Shown in pieces: positions 24,351-33,126 of a stretch of 64,000 nucleotides of DNA. Origin of the DNA: Mucilaginibacter sp. dw_454 (GTDB lineage Bacteria > Bacteroidota > Bacteroidia > Sphingobacteriales > Sphingobacteriaceae); contig NZ_JAAVVB010000001.1 in NCBI RefSeq assembly GCF_018449775.1, forward strand, positions 1,178,001-1,242,000. The letters are read 5' to 3'. The notes under the pieces were generated by a model. The model was not told the DNA's origin. It was given only the letters and a program-made list of their open reading frames with translations, and did not search any database. A program made the position numbers and the translations under genes. Every line of letters starts with the position of its first letter. Position 1 is the stretch's first letter.

Positions 24351-25547
24351 TCAGACAAAGGGCCATATTTTGTATACCTCGCCTTTTTTAAATTCTGCTT
24401 TATCTGGCGGCAGCTCCATAAAAGCTTCTGTTTCTGCTAAGTTAGCAAAATCGCCCGAACCATTTCCAGCTAAGGGCGTAGCAATTAACTGACCGCTATT
24501 ACTGTAATTCAATTTAACCTGTAAATAGTATTCTAACGCTGGTTCAAAAGTAAAATCCTCGCCCAATACGCCGTACATCGGCTCTTTAGGTTGGATACCT
24601 AACGAAGCATTTAACCACGGGATAAAGTACCGCTGCATACACATAAACGACGCAGCCGGATTACCCGGAAAAGCAAATACTACCACCCCGTTTTCGTGCT
24701 TGCCAAACCAAAACGGTTTGCCCGGACGCTGTTGTACTTTATGAAACACCTGCTCTACCTGCAAATCTTTCAATGCCTTTGGGATGTAATCAAACTTCCC
24801 CATGGAAATACCCCCACTCAACAAGATCACATCATAATTCTGCAAGCACAAACCCAGTTGTTGTTTGATGATTTCTTCATTATCAGGAATATGCCTGACC
24901 GCACCTTTAATGCCCTGCTTTGCTAATATTGCTTGCAGCATGTAGCTATTTGACCGCCTGATCTGGTATGGCGATGGTGTAGCGGAAACTTCCACCAACT
25001 CATCTCCGGAAGAAAGAATGACTACTCTTGGAATACGTTTAACACGCAGCTCTGTTTCTCCTACCGATGCTACCAGGCTAATAATAGCCGGAGTTATCAT
25101 CGTTCCGGGTTTTAGAATTACTTCGCCCTTTAATTTATCCGTACCTTTTAAATGCAGGTTTTGACCTTGGGCGATGTTGTCAGTCAATAAAGTCGCTACG
25201 CCGTCTTTTATCTCCACATCTTCATAACGAATTACTGTATCTAACGATTCAGGCAATGCAGCCCCTGTCATTATCTCAATACACTCGTCGTCAGCATTAA
25301 TTTCGATAGGCGCGTTGCCGGCGGCTTGGGTGGCTTTGATCTTAAAGGTTTTTATGTTTTGGGCGATAGCAGCATGTTTAATAGCTATACCATCCATCGT
25401 TACCCGATTGAAAGGAGGCAAGTCGCGGTCGGTTTTGATTTCTTCGGCCAGCACCCGCCCTAAAGCTTCGTCAAACAAAACTATCTCAGCCCCATAATCG
25501 CGGGTATTCTCCAATATCAGTTTTTCGGCTTGTTGAACCGTGATCAT
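24351..25547 (-). CDS. moeA: MoeA, molybdopterin molybdenumtransferase
   Basis: A MoeA-family protein of 398 residues from the ATG at 25547 (MITVQQAEKLIL); 37 codons before that ATG are open but overlap moaA and look non-native. Motifs include PPFNRVTMDGIAI, TGAALPESLDTVIRYEDV, LSSGDELVE and SGGISMGKFDYIP, with the late FAFPGNPAASFM. MoeA inserts molybdate into adenylated molybdopterin. It follows moaA by 13 bp. It completes a cofactor set of moaA, moaC, moaD, moaE, moeA, moeB and mobA within 6 kb. Confidence 0.92.
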   Translation of the reverse strand: MITVQQAEKLILENTRDYGAEIVLFDEALGRVLAEEIKTDRDLPPFNRVTMDGIAIKHAAIAQNIKTFKIKATQAAGNAPIEINADDECIEIMTGAALPESLDTVIRYEDVEIKDGVATLLTDNIAQGQNLHLKGTDKLKGEVILKPGTMITPAIISLVASVGETELRVKRIPRVVILSSGDELVEVSATPSPYQIRRSNSYMLQAILAKQGIKGAVRHIPDNEEIIKQQLGLCLQNYDVILLSGGISMGKFDYIPKALKDLQVEQVFHKVQQRPGKPFWFGKHENGVVVFAFPGNPAASFMCMQRYFIPWLNASLGIQPKEPMYGVLGEDFTFEPALEYYLQVKLNYSNSGQLIATPLAGNGSGDFANLAETEAFMELPPDKAEFKKGEVYKIWPFV

Positions 25548-25560
25548 ATGTGTGTATTTT

Positions 25561-26550
25561 TTATCCGCCAATGGTGGCCATTGATTCATGAACATTAGTT
25601 TGCTCATGTCGCAAGCGCTCTGCCTCCCAACCATCTGCTGCGCGGTGACTAAAGGCATTTAGTAAATTCTTCCTCAATTCTGCGTCGGTAATTCCACTTC
25701 GCATCAGATCTTTAATGTTCAATATACCGTCATCATAAAGACAATTTTTCAAAGTCCCCTGTGGCGTAATCCTTATGCGATTGCAGCTACCACAAAAGGT
25801 GCGCGAATAAGCTGCTATAATGCCCACACTTCCTTTATGACCCTGAATTTGATAATTATACGAGGTAGAATAAAGATCATCGTCCAACTTCTGTATCGTT
25901 GGATAATGGGTTTCAATCTCGTTCAAGATCCGTAAATAATCCCATTGTAATCCCTTGTAAGCATGGCCATCGCCGTTAAAGGGCATTTCTTCAATAAAAC
26001 GCACGCTAACCGGTAGATCTTTGGTTAAGGCCACCATCGGCAGGATATCCTGCGTATTCTTGCCGTCCATCACTACGGAGTTTATTTTCACTTCAAAATC
26101 GTGCTTCAGCAATTCATCCAGCGTATTCATCACAGCGGCAAATTCATCGCGACGGGTAATGGCAAAAAAGCGGCCTGCATCTAAAGTATCCAAACTCAGG
26201 TTAACTGATCTTATCCCCATAGCCTTCATCTCCGCAACATGGGGTGCGGTTAACACACCATTGGTGGTAATGCTCAGTTCTTTTAAGCCGTTGATTTGGG
26301 AAATGCCGGTAAGCAATTGCATGATATCCTTACGCACAAAAGGCTCGCCGCCGGTTATACGAATCTTATCGATACCCATATTTACCAGCAGGTCGCAAGC
26401 GCGCTGCATTTCTTCATAGCTCATCAGTTCGGTTCGCGACAGCCAGTCAAGACCATCCTCGGGCATACAATAAAAGCAACGCAAATTGCATTTGTCAGTC
26501 ACCGCCAGGCGCATGTAACTAATTTTTCTACCGTGATTATCTACCAGCAA
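25561..26550 (-). CDS. moaA: MoaA, GTP 3',8-cyclase (radical SAM)
   Basis: A 329-residue radical SAM enzyme. The first cluster is held by Cys21, Cys25 and Cys28 in CNLRCFYCMP, and the second by the C-terminal FCGSCNRIR with CLYDD. The C-terminal Gly-Gly (MATIGG), needed in family members, is intact. The frame begins with a TTG at 26550; this reading gives VDNHGRKISYMRLAVTDKC, which aligns with MoaA N termini, so TTG is the likely start. MoaA makes 3',8-cyclo-GTP, the first step of molybdopterin synthesis. It heads the minus-strand moa operon, and a palindrome lies right before the start codon. Confidence 0.93.
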   Translation of the reverse strand: MLVDNHGRKISYMRLAVTDKCNLRCFYCMPEDGLDWLSRTELMSYEEMQRACDLLVNMGIDKIRITGGEPFVRKDIMQLLTGISQINGLKELSITTNGVLTAPHVAEMKAMGIRSVNLSLDTLDAGRFFAITRRDEFAAVMNTLDELLKHDFEVKINSVVMDGKNTQDILPMVALTKDLPVSVRFIEEMPFNGDGHAYKGLQWDYLRILNEIETHYPTIQKLDDDLYSTSYNYQIQGHKGSVGIIAAYSRTFCGSCNRIRITPQGTLKNCLYDDGILNIKDLMRSGITDAELRKNLLNAFSHRAADGWEAERLRHEQTNVHESMATIGG

Positions 26551-26576
26551 TTATATCTTTTTTTGTGAAGATATAA
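26551..26576. promoter_or_regulatory. Perfect inverted repeat abutting the moaA start codon
   Basis: TTATATCTT (26551-26559) and AAGATATAA (26568-26576) are perfect 9-base inverted arms with an 8-base spacer, directly next to the TTG start of moaA. They could be a repressor site or a translation-controlling hairpin. A terminator for galM is less likely because no T run follows on the minus strand. Confidence 0.4.
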
Positions 26577-26619
26577 AGTTAACACATCAGCCCTTTATTT
26601 GATTTAAAAAGATGACAGC

Positions 26620-27687
26620 CTATACAGAAAGTTTGTAGATAGTTTGAGTTTGGTAAACCTCGCCGGGTTTTAACACCGTCGACGGGAAATCAGGTCGATT
26701 CGGAGAATCGGGGAAATGCTGCGTTTCCAAAGCAAACCCAGTGCGCGGCGTATCTATAAAGCCACCTCTTAATGCGCTGGCCCCGGACATATAATTGCCA
26801 GAATAAAATTGCATTCCGGGTTGATCTGTAAATACTTCCAGTTTAATGCCGGTTTGGTCGCCGATAACTGTAGCTACCGGCAAATGCGCTTCGTGATTAT
26901 TTAGGACGTAATTATGATCGTAACCATAACCAATTTTTATTTGAGGATGATCTGCGCTGATGCGTTTACCAATCCGCTCAGGTTGGCTAAAATCCAGCGG
27001 AGTGTCTTTTACCCATGCTATTTCGCCGGTAGGGATGCAGCTATTATCAACCGGCGTGTACTTGTCGGCCGCTATCTGCATTAAATGATTTAATACATCG
27101 CCATTACCCTCACCATTCAAATTAAAATACGAGTGATTGGTTAAGTTGACAACAGTGGTTTTATCGGTAGTGGCTTCATAACTGATAACAATCTCGTTGC
27201 TATCAGTCAACGTGTAGGACAATTTGACTTTTAGATTGCCGGCATATCCTTCTTCGCCATCTTTAGAAACCAATTCCAGTTCGACAGTTTGATCGTCAAC
27301 TTGTAGGGCATCCCATACCCTTACGCTGAAATTATCTACTCCGCCATGCAGACTATTAGGCCCGTTGTTGATGGGTAAGCTATATTTCTGCCCATCTAAA
27401 GTAAATTTGCCTTTGGCTATTCTATTAGCATAACGGCCGACAGTAGATCCGTAATAACTTGTCTGAGAAGCTAACCCTTCAAAATTATCAAAACCTAAAA
27501 TAACGCTGGTTAGCTTACCATATTTGTCGGGCAGCCAGGCACCTATTAAGTGAGCGCCAAAATTGCTCACCACAACCTGCATGTCTGCATTGTTTTTTAG
27601 ATAATAGAGCTTAACCGGCCGTCCTTCTACCTCGCGGTTAAAGTTCGATGCATCAGGTATCTTTATAGCTGTAGGATTGTAAACCAT
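26620..27687 (-). CDS. galM: Aldose 1-epimerase (galactose mutarotase)
   Basis: A 355-residue GalM-family protein. NNGPNSLHGGVDNF (substrate loop), NHSYFNLNGEG (conserved His), a central YDHNYVLN with the catalytic His/Asp region, and the late FALETQHFPDSPN with the catalytic Glu are all present. It interconverts alpha and beta anomers of aldoses. No signal peptide is seen, so it is cytoplasmic. It lies 9 bp after the HAD-like gene on the same strand and is probably co-transcribed with it. There is no local galactose operon, so the substrate may be glucose, arabinose or xylose. Confidence 0.9.
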   Translation of the reverse strand: MVYNPTAIKIPDASNFNREVEGRPVKLYYLKNNADMQVVVSNFGAHLIGAWLPDKYGKLTSVILGFDNFEGLASQTSYYGSTVGRYANRIAKGKFTLDGQKYSLPINNGPNSLHGGVDNFSVRVWDALQVDDQTVELELVSKDGEEGYAGNLKVKLSYTLTDSNEIVISYEATTDKTTVVNLTNHSYFNLNGEGNGDVLNHLMQIAADKYTPVDNSCIPTGEIAWVKDTPLDFSQPERIGKRISADHPQIKIGYGYDHNYVLNNHEAHLPVATVIGDQTGIKLEVFTDQPGMQFYSGNYMSGASALRGGFIDTPRTGFALETQHFPDSPNRPDFPSTVLKPGEVYQTQTIYKLSV

Positions 27688-27696
27688 TGTTGTATG

Positions 27697-28557
27697 CTAA
27701 ATATCTTTTTTCACCACCGCTGTATCACAGATATAAGTCGGGACGATGCCCGTTGCTGCTATACGGTTATCAGCGTCCTGCGGTAACGTGTTTCCAGAAA
27801 GCACCAATACGGTATCTAAGCCAAATTTGTTGCCACCCAAAATATCAGTGTGCAGGGTATCGCCAACCATTACTATCTCTTTTTTACTGATGGGGCGATA
27901 TTCACGAATCAAATCATAAGCAAACATAAACATCTGCGAATCGGGCTTACCAAATCTGATAAAACTTTTACCTACGATAGACTCCAGCATATTGGCCAAA
28001 CCGCCTATCGCGATTGACACATTGCTTGCAGTGTCCGGGTAAGTATCGTCAGTATTAGCTACGATAGCCGGTATGGTACGTTTTCTTAGTAAATTAAGAG
28101 CAATATTCAGGTCGTTTGCCCAGTCAAAACCTTCGTCGTCCAAAAACAAAAGTGCGTTTACCTGATCGATGTTACTTTCGTTAACGTCCCTCACCGGCAT
28201 AGGGTGCAAACCTAAACTTTCAATATAATGTGCCGAGTTCTCGGTACCCAGGTAAGCCACAATACCATCATATACTTTCAAATACAGATATTCCTTAGTT
28301 AACATACCTGAGGATATGATTCTATCAGGCGTTATAGCATGTAAACCCGCCTTATGATATGAGCCGGCCAATTGCACCGGGCTGCGCGAAGCATCATTGG
28401 TAACGATGTAGTATTCTTTGCCTTGCTCCTTCAAATACTCGAAGGTATTTGCAATATCAGGAACCAGCCCGTGATAGTTTTTAAGTACCCCAAATGCATC
28501 GAAAAAAATAACGTTATACTTATCTATAATAGTCTTAAAGTTCTCGATACGTTCCAT
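27697..28557 (-). CDS. HAD-IIA-like hydrolase with altered acid/base residue
   Basis: The 286-residue protein has the HAD-IIA layout: the nucleophile motif FFDAFGVL (Asp20), then a cap domain starting near residue 30, and the late motif MVGDTLHTDILGG. In typical HAD phosphatases the residue two after the nucleophile is Asp; here it is Phe22. TIGR01459-type proteins have Trp at that position, so a shared lineage with them is likely. A sugar-phosphatase role (NagD-like) is possible, but the missing acid makes the reaction uncertain. It lies between galM and the kinase-like gene on one strand. Confidence 0.78.
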   Translation of the reverse strand: MERIENFKTIIDKYNVIFFDAFGVLKNYHGLVPDIANTFEYLKEQGKEYYIVTNDASRSPVQLAGSYHKAGLHAITPDRIISSGMLTKEYLYLKVYDGIVAYLGTENSAHYIESLGLHPMPVRDVNESNIDQVNALLFLDDEGFDWANDLNIALNLLRKRTIPAIVANTDDTYPDTASNVSIAIGGLANMLESIVGKSFIRFGKPDSQMFMFAYDLIREYRPISKKEIVMVGDTLHTDILGGNKFGLDTVLVLSGNTLPQDADNRIAATGIVPTYICDTAVVKKDI

Positions 28558-28574
28558 TTAACCAGTTGGGGTGA

Positions 28575-29639
28575 TTATTTTAAGTTCAAAGCATCAATTA
28601 TTTTATCGGCATTAAAATCTCTGTCTACCGACGGCAGGTAGTTATCAAAAGCTTCGGCTTGTAGCTTACGCGTATATTGCCCACTAAAAAAATGACTGCC
28701 TTCTTTGATCACATAATTTAAGATAAAAAACCGATATGCCTCTTTCAAAAATCTGACCTCGTTAGCTGTTAAAGGGTTTACCTGATGATATTCCTTGAGA
28801 AAGATAATAAAACGATCTTCCATCAGGGTATTGATACCGTAACTAAACACCGTCCGGTCGCCGATATCAGACACTACCCTGCTCAGGAAATAAAAGTCCA
28901 ATATCCGGTAGCTCATCCTGAACCAGTCGTAGTCCCAGCGTGAGTACAGATTCAAGTTTTGGTCTACCGAGAAATTGCCGATGTTCCAATCGATAAACAC
29001 CGGAATGATCTCGAACGAGCTCATATTGTATTTAGAGCGATTACGCAGAAACGTCTCACAATGATATTTTAGAAAATCAACCTGCATGGCTGTGCCGAAA
29101 TCTTTTTCGTTGATCTCCAACTGGTGCATCAGCGAGTATATATCGGTGCGCAGCGTTTTTGACGATTTAGGCAAAACATTTTTTATACGACCACAGGCTT
29201 TATGAAACTTACCTACCTGCTGGCCCAGTTTGCGGATGTGCTCCTCGTCCAAACGGCGCGGCATACGGTTCATAATGCGGGTTGGATTATAAAACACCAC
29301 CCATGCATCGTCCTTGCCATGTTTGTAACGGAATATATAGACCCGGTTATTTTTAAGCAGCGATTTAGCCAAAAAATTCTCGAACGGATATAGTAAGTTG
29401 TTAGATAACGCATGGATTATGCGATGATCTTCTTTAAAATGCTCGTATTTACCAAAAAGCGACAGCTTGGCTATAATGATATCATCATCGTCAAACGTTA
29501 CCCTGAAAACCCGGTTTGTCGACACCATCGCACTGATATCTTCAATACTTTTTATTCGTTTTGAAGCATCATACCCTTCCCAGGCTTTTGTAATTATAAA
29601 AGAATAGTCCATCTGGTTTATAAAATCAACGGACGGCAA
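28575..29639 (-). CDS. APH-fold phosphotransferase/kinase-like protein
   Basis: A 354-residue protein of the aminoglycoside-phosphotransferase/choline-kinase fold. The catalytic loop reads PVFIDWNIGNFSV, with Asp and, five residues on, Asn; this is the D-x4-N pattern, but the usual preceding His-Gly is replaced by Phe-Ile. The second metal-binding Asp is probably in SRWDYDWFRM. An N-terminal lobe with strands VTFDDDDIIIAKLSLFG is present. It is cytoplasmic. The substrate is unknown; co-location with HAD-like and galM genes suggests small-molecule or sugar phosphorylation. Confidence 0.7.
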   Translation of the reverse strand: MPSVDFINQMDYSFIITKAWEGYDASKRIKSIEDISAMVSTNRVFRVTFDDDDIIIAKLSLFGKYEHFKEDHRIIHALSNNLLYPFENFLAKSLLKNNRVYIFRYKHGKDDAWVVFYNPTRIMNRMPRRLDEEHIRKLGQQVGKFHKACGRIKNVLPKSSKTLRTDIYSLMHQLEINEKDFGTAMQVDFLKYHCETFLRNRSKYNMSSFEIIPVFIDWNIGNFSVDQNLNLYSRWDYDWFRMSYRILDFYFLSRVVSDIGDRTVFSYGINTLMEDRFIIFLKEYHQVNPLTANEVRFLKEAYRFFILNYVIKEGSHFFSGQYTRKLQAEAFDNYLPSVDRDFNADKIIDALNLK

Positions 29640-29724
29640 AGATATAACAGAAATGAATTACAAAGCGCCACATTTTTATTTTATACAGATGGCCAGCGAA
29701 AAGCAAATGAAAAAATATAATGGT

Positions 29725-31083
29725 TTATATTATCTCAAAATATCTTTTCAGTTCCCAATCGGTAACGCTTTTGGCAAATTGGCGCCATTCCCACAAACGG
29801 GTTTGCGTAAAATGCTCAACAAAATCGGCACCTAAAATTTCTTTGGCTATGGCCGATTTTTGCATGTCAGTAGCAGCCTCGTACAAATTAGGCTGAATGG
29901 TTCCGTTAGTTTTATTCTGATAGCCGTTGCCTACTGTCTGCGGAACGTCTAGCTTCAATTTATTTTTAATACCGTACAAGCCCGAGGCTAACGCGGCCGC
30001 CATCACCAAATAAGGGTTGGTGTCAGCACCCGGTATACGGGTTTCTAAACGGGTATATCCTTTTGACGAGTTCACTACGCGAAAAGCCGTCGTACGATTC
30101 TCTACCGACCAGGTAATGGTAGTAGGTGCCCAGGCGCCTTCAATCAGGCGTTTATAGCTATTAATGGTAGGCGCATACATGGGCAATATATGTGGCAAAC
30201 AATAAAGCTGGCCGGCCAGATATTGCTTATGCAACTCGCTCATTTTATTAACATCGTTAGCATCATAAAACAAGTTGTCGGTTTGATCTTTATTCCAAAG
30301 GCTTTGATGTACGTGTCCGCCGCAACCGGGCAGGCTCTCGTTCCATTTGGCCATAAAATTAGCGATGATGCCATGCTTATAGGCTATCTCTTTGACAGCA
30401 GTTTTGAATAAAACAGCTCTGTCGGCAGCTTCAATAACATGGGTATGCATTAATGCCGCTTCATAAACACCAGGGCCGGTTTCGGTATGGAAGCCCTCCA
30501 GCGGGATATTAAATTTATCAAGCAGGCTTACCAGGTCATCGCAAAAAGCACTATTTTCTGACAGGCGAAGTATAGAGTAACCAAACATACCCGGCGTTAA
30601 GGGTTGCAGGTTAGCAAAATGTTTATCTTGTAAAGATTGCGACGTCTCTCTGAAATTAAACCACTCAAACTCTTGTGCAAACTCGGGGTAAAAACCAAGG
30701 TCCGCACATTCTTTGGTAATGCGTTTTAACAATGATCTTGGGCAAGCGGCCAATCCATTACCATCTGCATCACTAAAATCACCCAGAAAAAAAGGAATAT
30801 TATCTTGCCACGGCACTGTACGGAAAGTCGACAAATCAACATGGCAAGCTTTATCCGGGTAGCCAGTGTGCCAACCCGTCACTTTTACATCGTCATAACA
30901 AACATCTGCGCTGTCCCAGCCAAATACTACATCACAAAAGCCATAGCCACTTTGCAGGCCATCGAGGAATTTTTTGGTGTGGATGATCTTTCCGCGTAAA
31001 ATCCCGTCGATATCGGCAAAGGCATATTTTATTTTTTGTATATTGTTTTCGTGTATGTAGGCTGTTAGCTGCTGTTCGTTCAT
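29725..31083 (-). CDS. Glutamine synthetase family protein (gamma-glutamyl ligase type)
   Basis: A 452-residue glutamine synthetase-fold protein from the ATG at 31083; a TTG seven codons upstream is less likely. The N-terminal beta-grasp includes KIKYAFADIDGILRG; the catalytic domain has QEFEWFNFRE (metal-binding Glu), TETGPGVYEAAL, GCGGHVHQSLW (ammonium/ATP-site region) and TITWSVENRTTAFRV with RLETRIPGADTNPYL. This resembles PuuA/GlnT-like gamma-glutamyl ligases and 'type III' enzymes more than housekeeping GlnA. It could attach glutamate to an amine. It lies upstream of an APH-like gene but with an 85-bp gap. Confidence 0.78.
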   Translation of the reverse strand: MNEQQLTAYIHENNIQKIKYAFADIDGILRGKIIHTKKFLDGLQSGYGFCDVVFGWDSADVCYDDVKVTGWHTGYPDKACHVDLSTFRTVPWQDNIPFFLGDFSDADGNGLAACPRSLLKRITKECADLGFYPEFAQEFEWFNFRETSQSLQDKHFANLQPLTPGMFGYSILRLSENSAFCDDLVSLLDKFNIPLEGFHTETGPGVYEAALMHTHVIEAADRAVLFKTAVKEIAYKHGIIANFMAKWNESLPGCGGHVHQSLWNKDQTDNLFYDANDVNKMSELHKQYLAGQLYCLPHILPMYAPTINSYKRLIEGAWAPTTITWSVENRTTAFRVVNSSKGYTRLETRIPGADTNPYLVMAAALASGLYGIKNKLKLDVPQTVGNGYQNKTNGTIQPNLYEAATDMQKSAIAKEILGADFVEHFTQTRLWEWRQFAKSVTDWELKRYFEII

Positions 31084-31149
31084 GGTAGGTAAAAGATCAA
31101 ACAATTTTAAGCAAGATAACTATCGTATCCCAAAAAACTGAATATAAAA

Positions 31150-31554
31150 ATGACAAATGATTTATTGTTTGTTTATGGCACTCTGTTAATTGCTGATAAT
31201 GAGTTTGCCAGGTATCTAACCGGCAACTCCACCTTTTATTGTCCGGGTAAAATAAAGGGCAAGTTATATGACGTGGGGCATTACCCTGCCCTGGTGATCG
31301 AAGAGGAAAATAACTACGATATTTCAGGGACAGTTTACCGTTTGCATGATGCCGATGCGGTTTTGAAATATCTTGACCCCTACGAAGGTTACGGCGAAGG
31401 CGAAGAGCTGCCTTACCTATTTGTGCGGGAAGCTTTGCCAATAGAAACAGAGCAAGGCGTGATACTCTGTTGGATTTATTTGTATAACCGGTCTGTAGAG
31501 GGGTTATATTTGATTGAGTCGGGAGATTATTTAGATTATCTAAAAACAAAATAA
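31150..31554 (+). CDS. Gamma-glutamylcyclotransferase family protein
   Basis: A 134-residue protein of the AIG2/GGCT fold: FVYGTLLIADNEFARYL at the N terminus (substrate loop YGTL), GKIKGKLYDVGHYPAL, and EGYGEGEELPY containing the conserved Glu. Members cyclise gamma-glutamyl groups to 5-oxoproline or act in related amide chemistry. It is divergent from the glutamine synthetase family gene, 66 bp apart, so it may share control with it. A palindromic repeat starts 6 bp after its stop. Confidence 0.82.
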   Translation: MTNDLLFVYGTLLIADNEFARYLTGNSTFYCPGKIKGKLYDVGHYPALVIEEENNYDISGTVYRLHDADAVLKYLDPYEGYGEGEELPYLFVREALPIETEQGVILCWIYLYNRSVEGLYLIESGDYLDYLKTK

Positions 31555-31560
31555 TAAGTC

Positions 31561-31640
31561 TGTCATTGCGAGCGTAGCGCGGCAATCGCAAGGAGGACAG
31601 TTTTAACGCGTGCGATTGCCACGCTGCGCTCGCAATGACA
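31561..31640. repeat. Palindromic intergenic repeat (copy 3)
   Basis: Arms 31561-31590 and 31611-31640 are nearly perfect 30-base inverted repeats with a 20-base spacer. The outer ends read TGTCATTGCGAGCGTAGC in one orientation and match the copy at 38645 closely. It lies just after a gamma-glutamylcyclotransferase gene. Confidence 0.85.
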
Positions 31641-31649
31641 AAAACCTTA

Positions 31650-31686
31650 AAACAAAAAAAGCGATGAGCCTTACACCCATCGCTTT
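31650..31686 (-). terminator. Intrinsic terminator of the type II-like glutamine synthetase gene
   Basis: AAAGCGATG and CATCGCTTT form a 9-bp stem with an 11-base loop. On the minus strand it is followed by a run of T residues (seen as A on the plus strand at 31654-31660). It starts about 20 bp after the stop codon. Confidence 0.78.
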
Positions 31687-31706
31687 CTATATCTGTTTAG
31701 CTAAAA

Positions 31707-32717
31707 TTAAACTTTAGCAGTTTTTACAGTTTTGATAATTACTGCAGCAACTTTATATGGATCTGCAGCAGAGTTTGGACGACGATCTTCCAGGTAACCG
31801 CTCCAGTTGTGGTCAACTGCATAAAGTGGGATACGGATAGAAGCGCCACGGTCAGATACACCATAGCTAAAGTCATGAATTGAAGCGGTTTCGTGTTTAC
31901 CGGTTAAGCGCTGATCGTTATCAGCACCATAAACAGCTATACACTCAGCAACTGCAGGGCGGAAGGCCTCGCAAACAGCTTTAAATTTAGCTTCGCTGTT
32001 AGCAGTACGTAATAATGTATTTGAGAAGTTAGCGTGCATACCAGAACCGTTCCAGTCTAATTGACCAAGCGGTTTGCAATGCCAGTTGATTGACACACCA
32101 AATTTCTCGCCTATTCTTTCTAATAAATAACGTGCAACCCAGATTTGGTCACCAGCTTCTTTAGCACCTTTAGCAAAAATCTGGAATTCCCACTGACCGG
32201 CAGCAACTTCAGCATTGATACCTTCAACATTTAAGCCTGCTTCTAAACATACGTCTAAATGTTCTTCAACAATCTCACGACCGTATGCATTGTTAGCACC
32301 TACTGAACAGTAGTAAGGGCCTTGTGGTGCAGGGTAACCAGCAGCCGGGAAACCAAGCGGTTTGTTGGTATTAGGATCCCACAGGAAATATTCTTGCTCG
32401 AAACCAAACCAGAAATCGTTATCATCATCCTGAATTAAAGCACGGCCGTTTGACTCATGTGGCTGACCTTTTGAATCCAATACTTCGCACATTACTAAGT
32501 ACGCGTCTTTTCTTTGCGGATCAGGACAAGTAAAAACAGGTTTTAAGATACAATCAGAAGAACCACCAGGTGCTTGCTCAGTTGATGAACCGTCAAAGCT
32601 CCAGTTTTCAAGATCTTCTACTTTACCGCTAAAACTTTTAACGATTTTTGTTTTGCTACGCAGGCTTTGGGTTGGTTTGTATCCGTCAAGCCAAATGTAC
32701 TCGAGTTTAGTTGCCAT
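31707..32717 (-). CDS. Glutamine synthetase, type II-like (beta-grasp)
   Basis: A 336-residue short glutamine synthetase of the eukaryote-like GSII type common in Bacteroidota. ENWSFDGSSTEQAPGGSSDC is the ATP/substrate loop, CSVGANNAYGREIVEEH and GINAEVAAGQWEFQIF carry metal-binding Glu residues, and HCKPLGQLDWNGSGMHANFS and GKHETASIHDFSYGV complete the site. It makes glutamine from glutamate, ammonia and ATP. A promoter with both elements lies upstream and a terminator downstream, so it is a single-gene unit, likely highly expressed. The second GS-family gene at 29725 is much more divergent. Confidence 0.93.
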   Translation of the reverse strand: MATKLEYIWLDGYKPTQSLRSKTKIVKSFSGKVEDLENWSFDGSSTEQAPGGSSDCILKPVFTCPDPQRKDAYLVMCEVLDSKGQPHESNGRALIQDDDNDFWFGFEQEYFLWDPNTNKPLGFPAAGYPAPQGPYYCSVGANNAYGREIVEEHLDVCLEAGLNVEGINAEVAAGQWEFQIFAKGAKEAGDQIWVARYLLERIGEKFGVSINWHCKPLGQLDWNGSGMHANFSNTLLRTANSEAKFKAVCEAFRPAVAECIAVYGADNDQRLTGKHETASIHDFSYGVSDRGASIRIPLYAVDHNWSGYLEDRRPNSAADPYKVAAVIIKTVKTAKV

Positions 32718-32785
32718 GTTTTAAATTAATTTTATAAAGTTTGATTCAGAATTTGATTTTAATCGCAACGATTACGTTTGTTGAG

Positions 32786-32818
32786 CAAATTTATATTATT
32801 AATTCGCTTTTTTACAAA
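32786..32818 (-). promoter_or_regulatory. Bacteroidota-type promoter of the glutamine synthetase gene
   Basis: On the minus strand a TTTG (-33 type, 32815-32818) is followed, after 21 bases, by TAAATTTG (32786-32793), which matches TAnnTTTG exactly. The start codon is about 70 bp downstream. The spacing is within the range known for this sigma factor in Flavobacterium. Confidence 0.6.
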
Positions 32819-33126
32819 TTTTATCAAAAAAAGTTTAAAAAAATGAAAATTGTTACATAAAAATCATTTATCTACATCAAAAACATTAAAACATTGTCAT
32901 AAAAAATACAAATAATCACATTTTGCCTATTTATTTAAAAAATTAGCCTTTTAAATAATATCCCGTCCTGTTTATAAGTTGATTTAGTAAAAACATCATT
33001 TATTAATTAAAAATTTAATAATAACCTGCAGCTAACCGCATTTTAACATTGTTACGACGATGTTTTATATTTTTTTCTTAAAATTGCGTTCGATTTTTGA
33101 ATCCCATCTCATATAAATTAAATACT
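32819..33126. other. AT-rich intergenic stretch between glutamine synthetase and mdh
   Basis: This 300-bp stretch is very AT-rich with many A and T runs and no reading frame of interest. Partial -7-like elements for mdh (TAAAATTG at 33079, GATTTTTG at 33092) are seen, but no confident -33 element. It probably holds the mdh promoter; no other structure is apparent. Confidence 0.5.

Noticed and set aside
31097..31591. Minus-strand open frame of 164 codons
   Set aside because: It runs antisense through the gamma-glutamylcyclotransferase gene and begins in a palindromic repeat, so it is a shadow.
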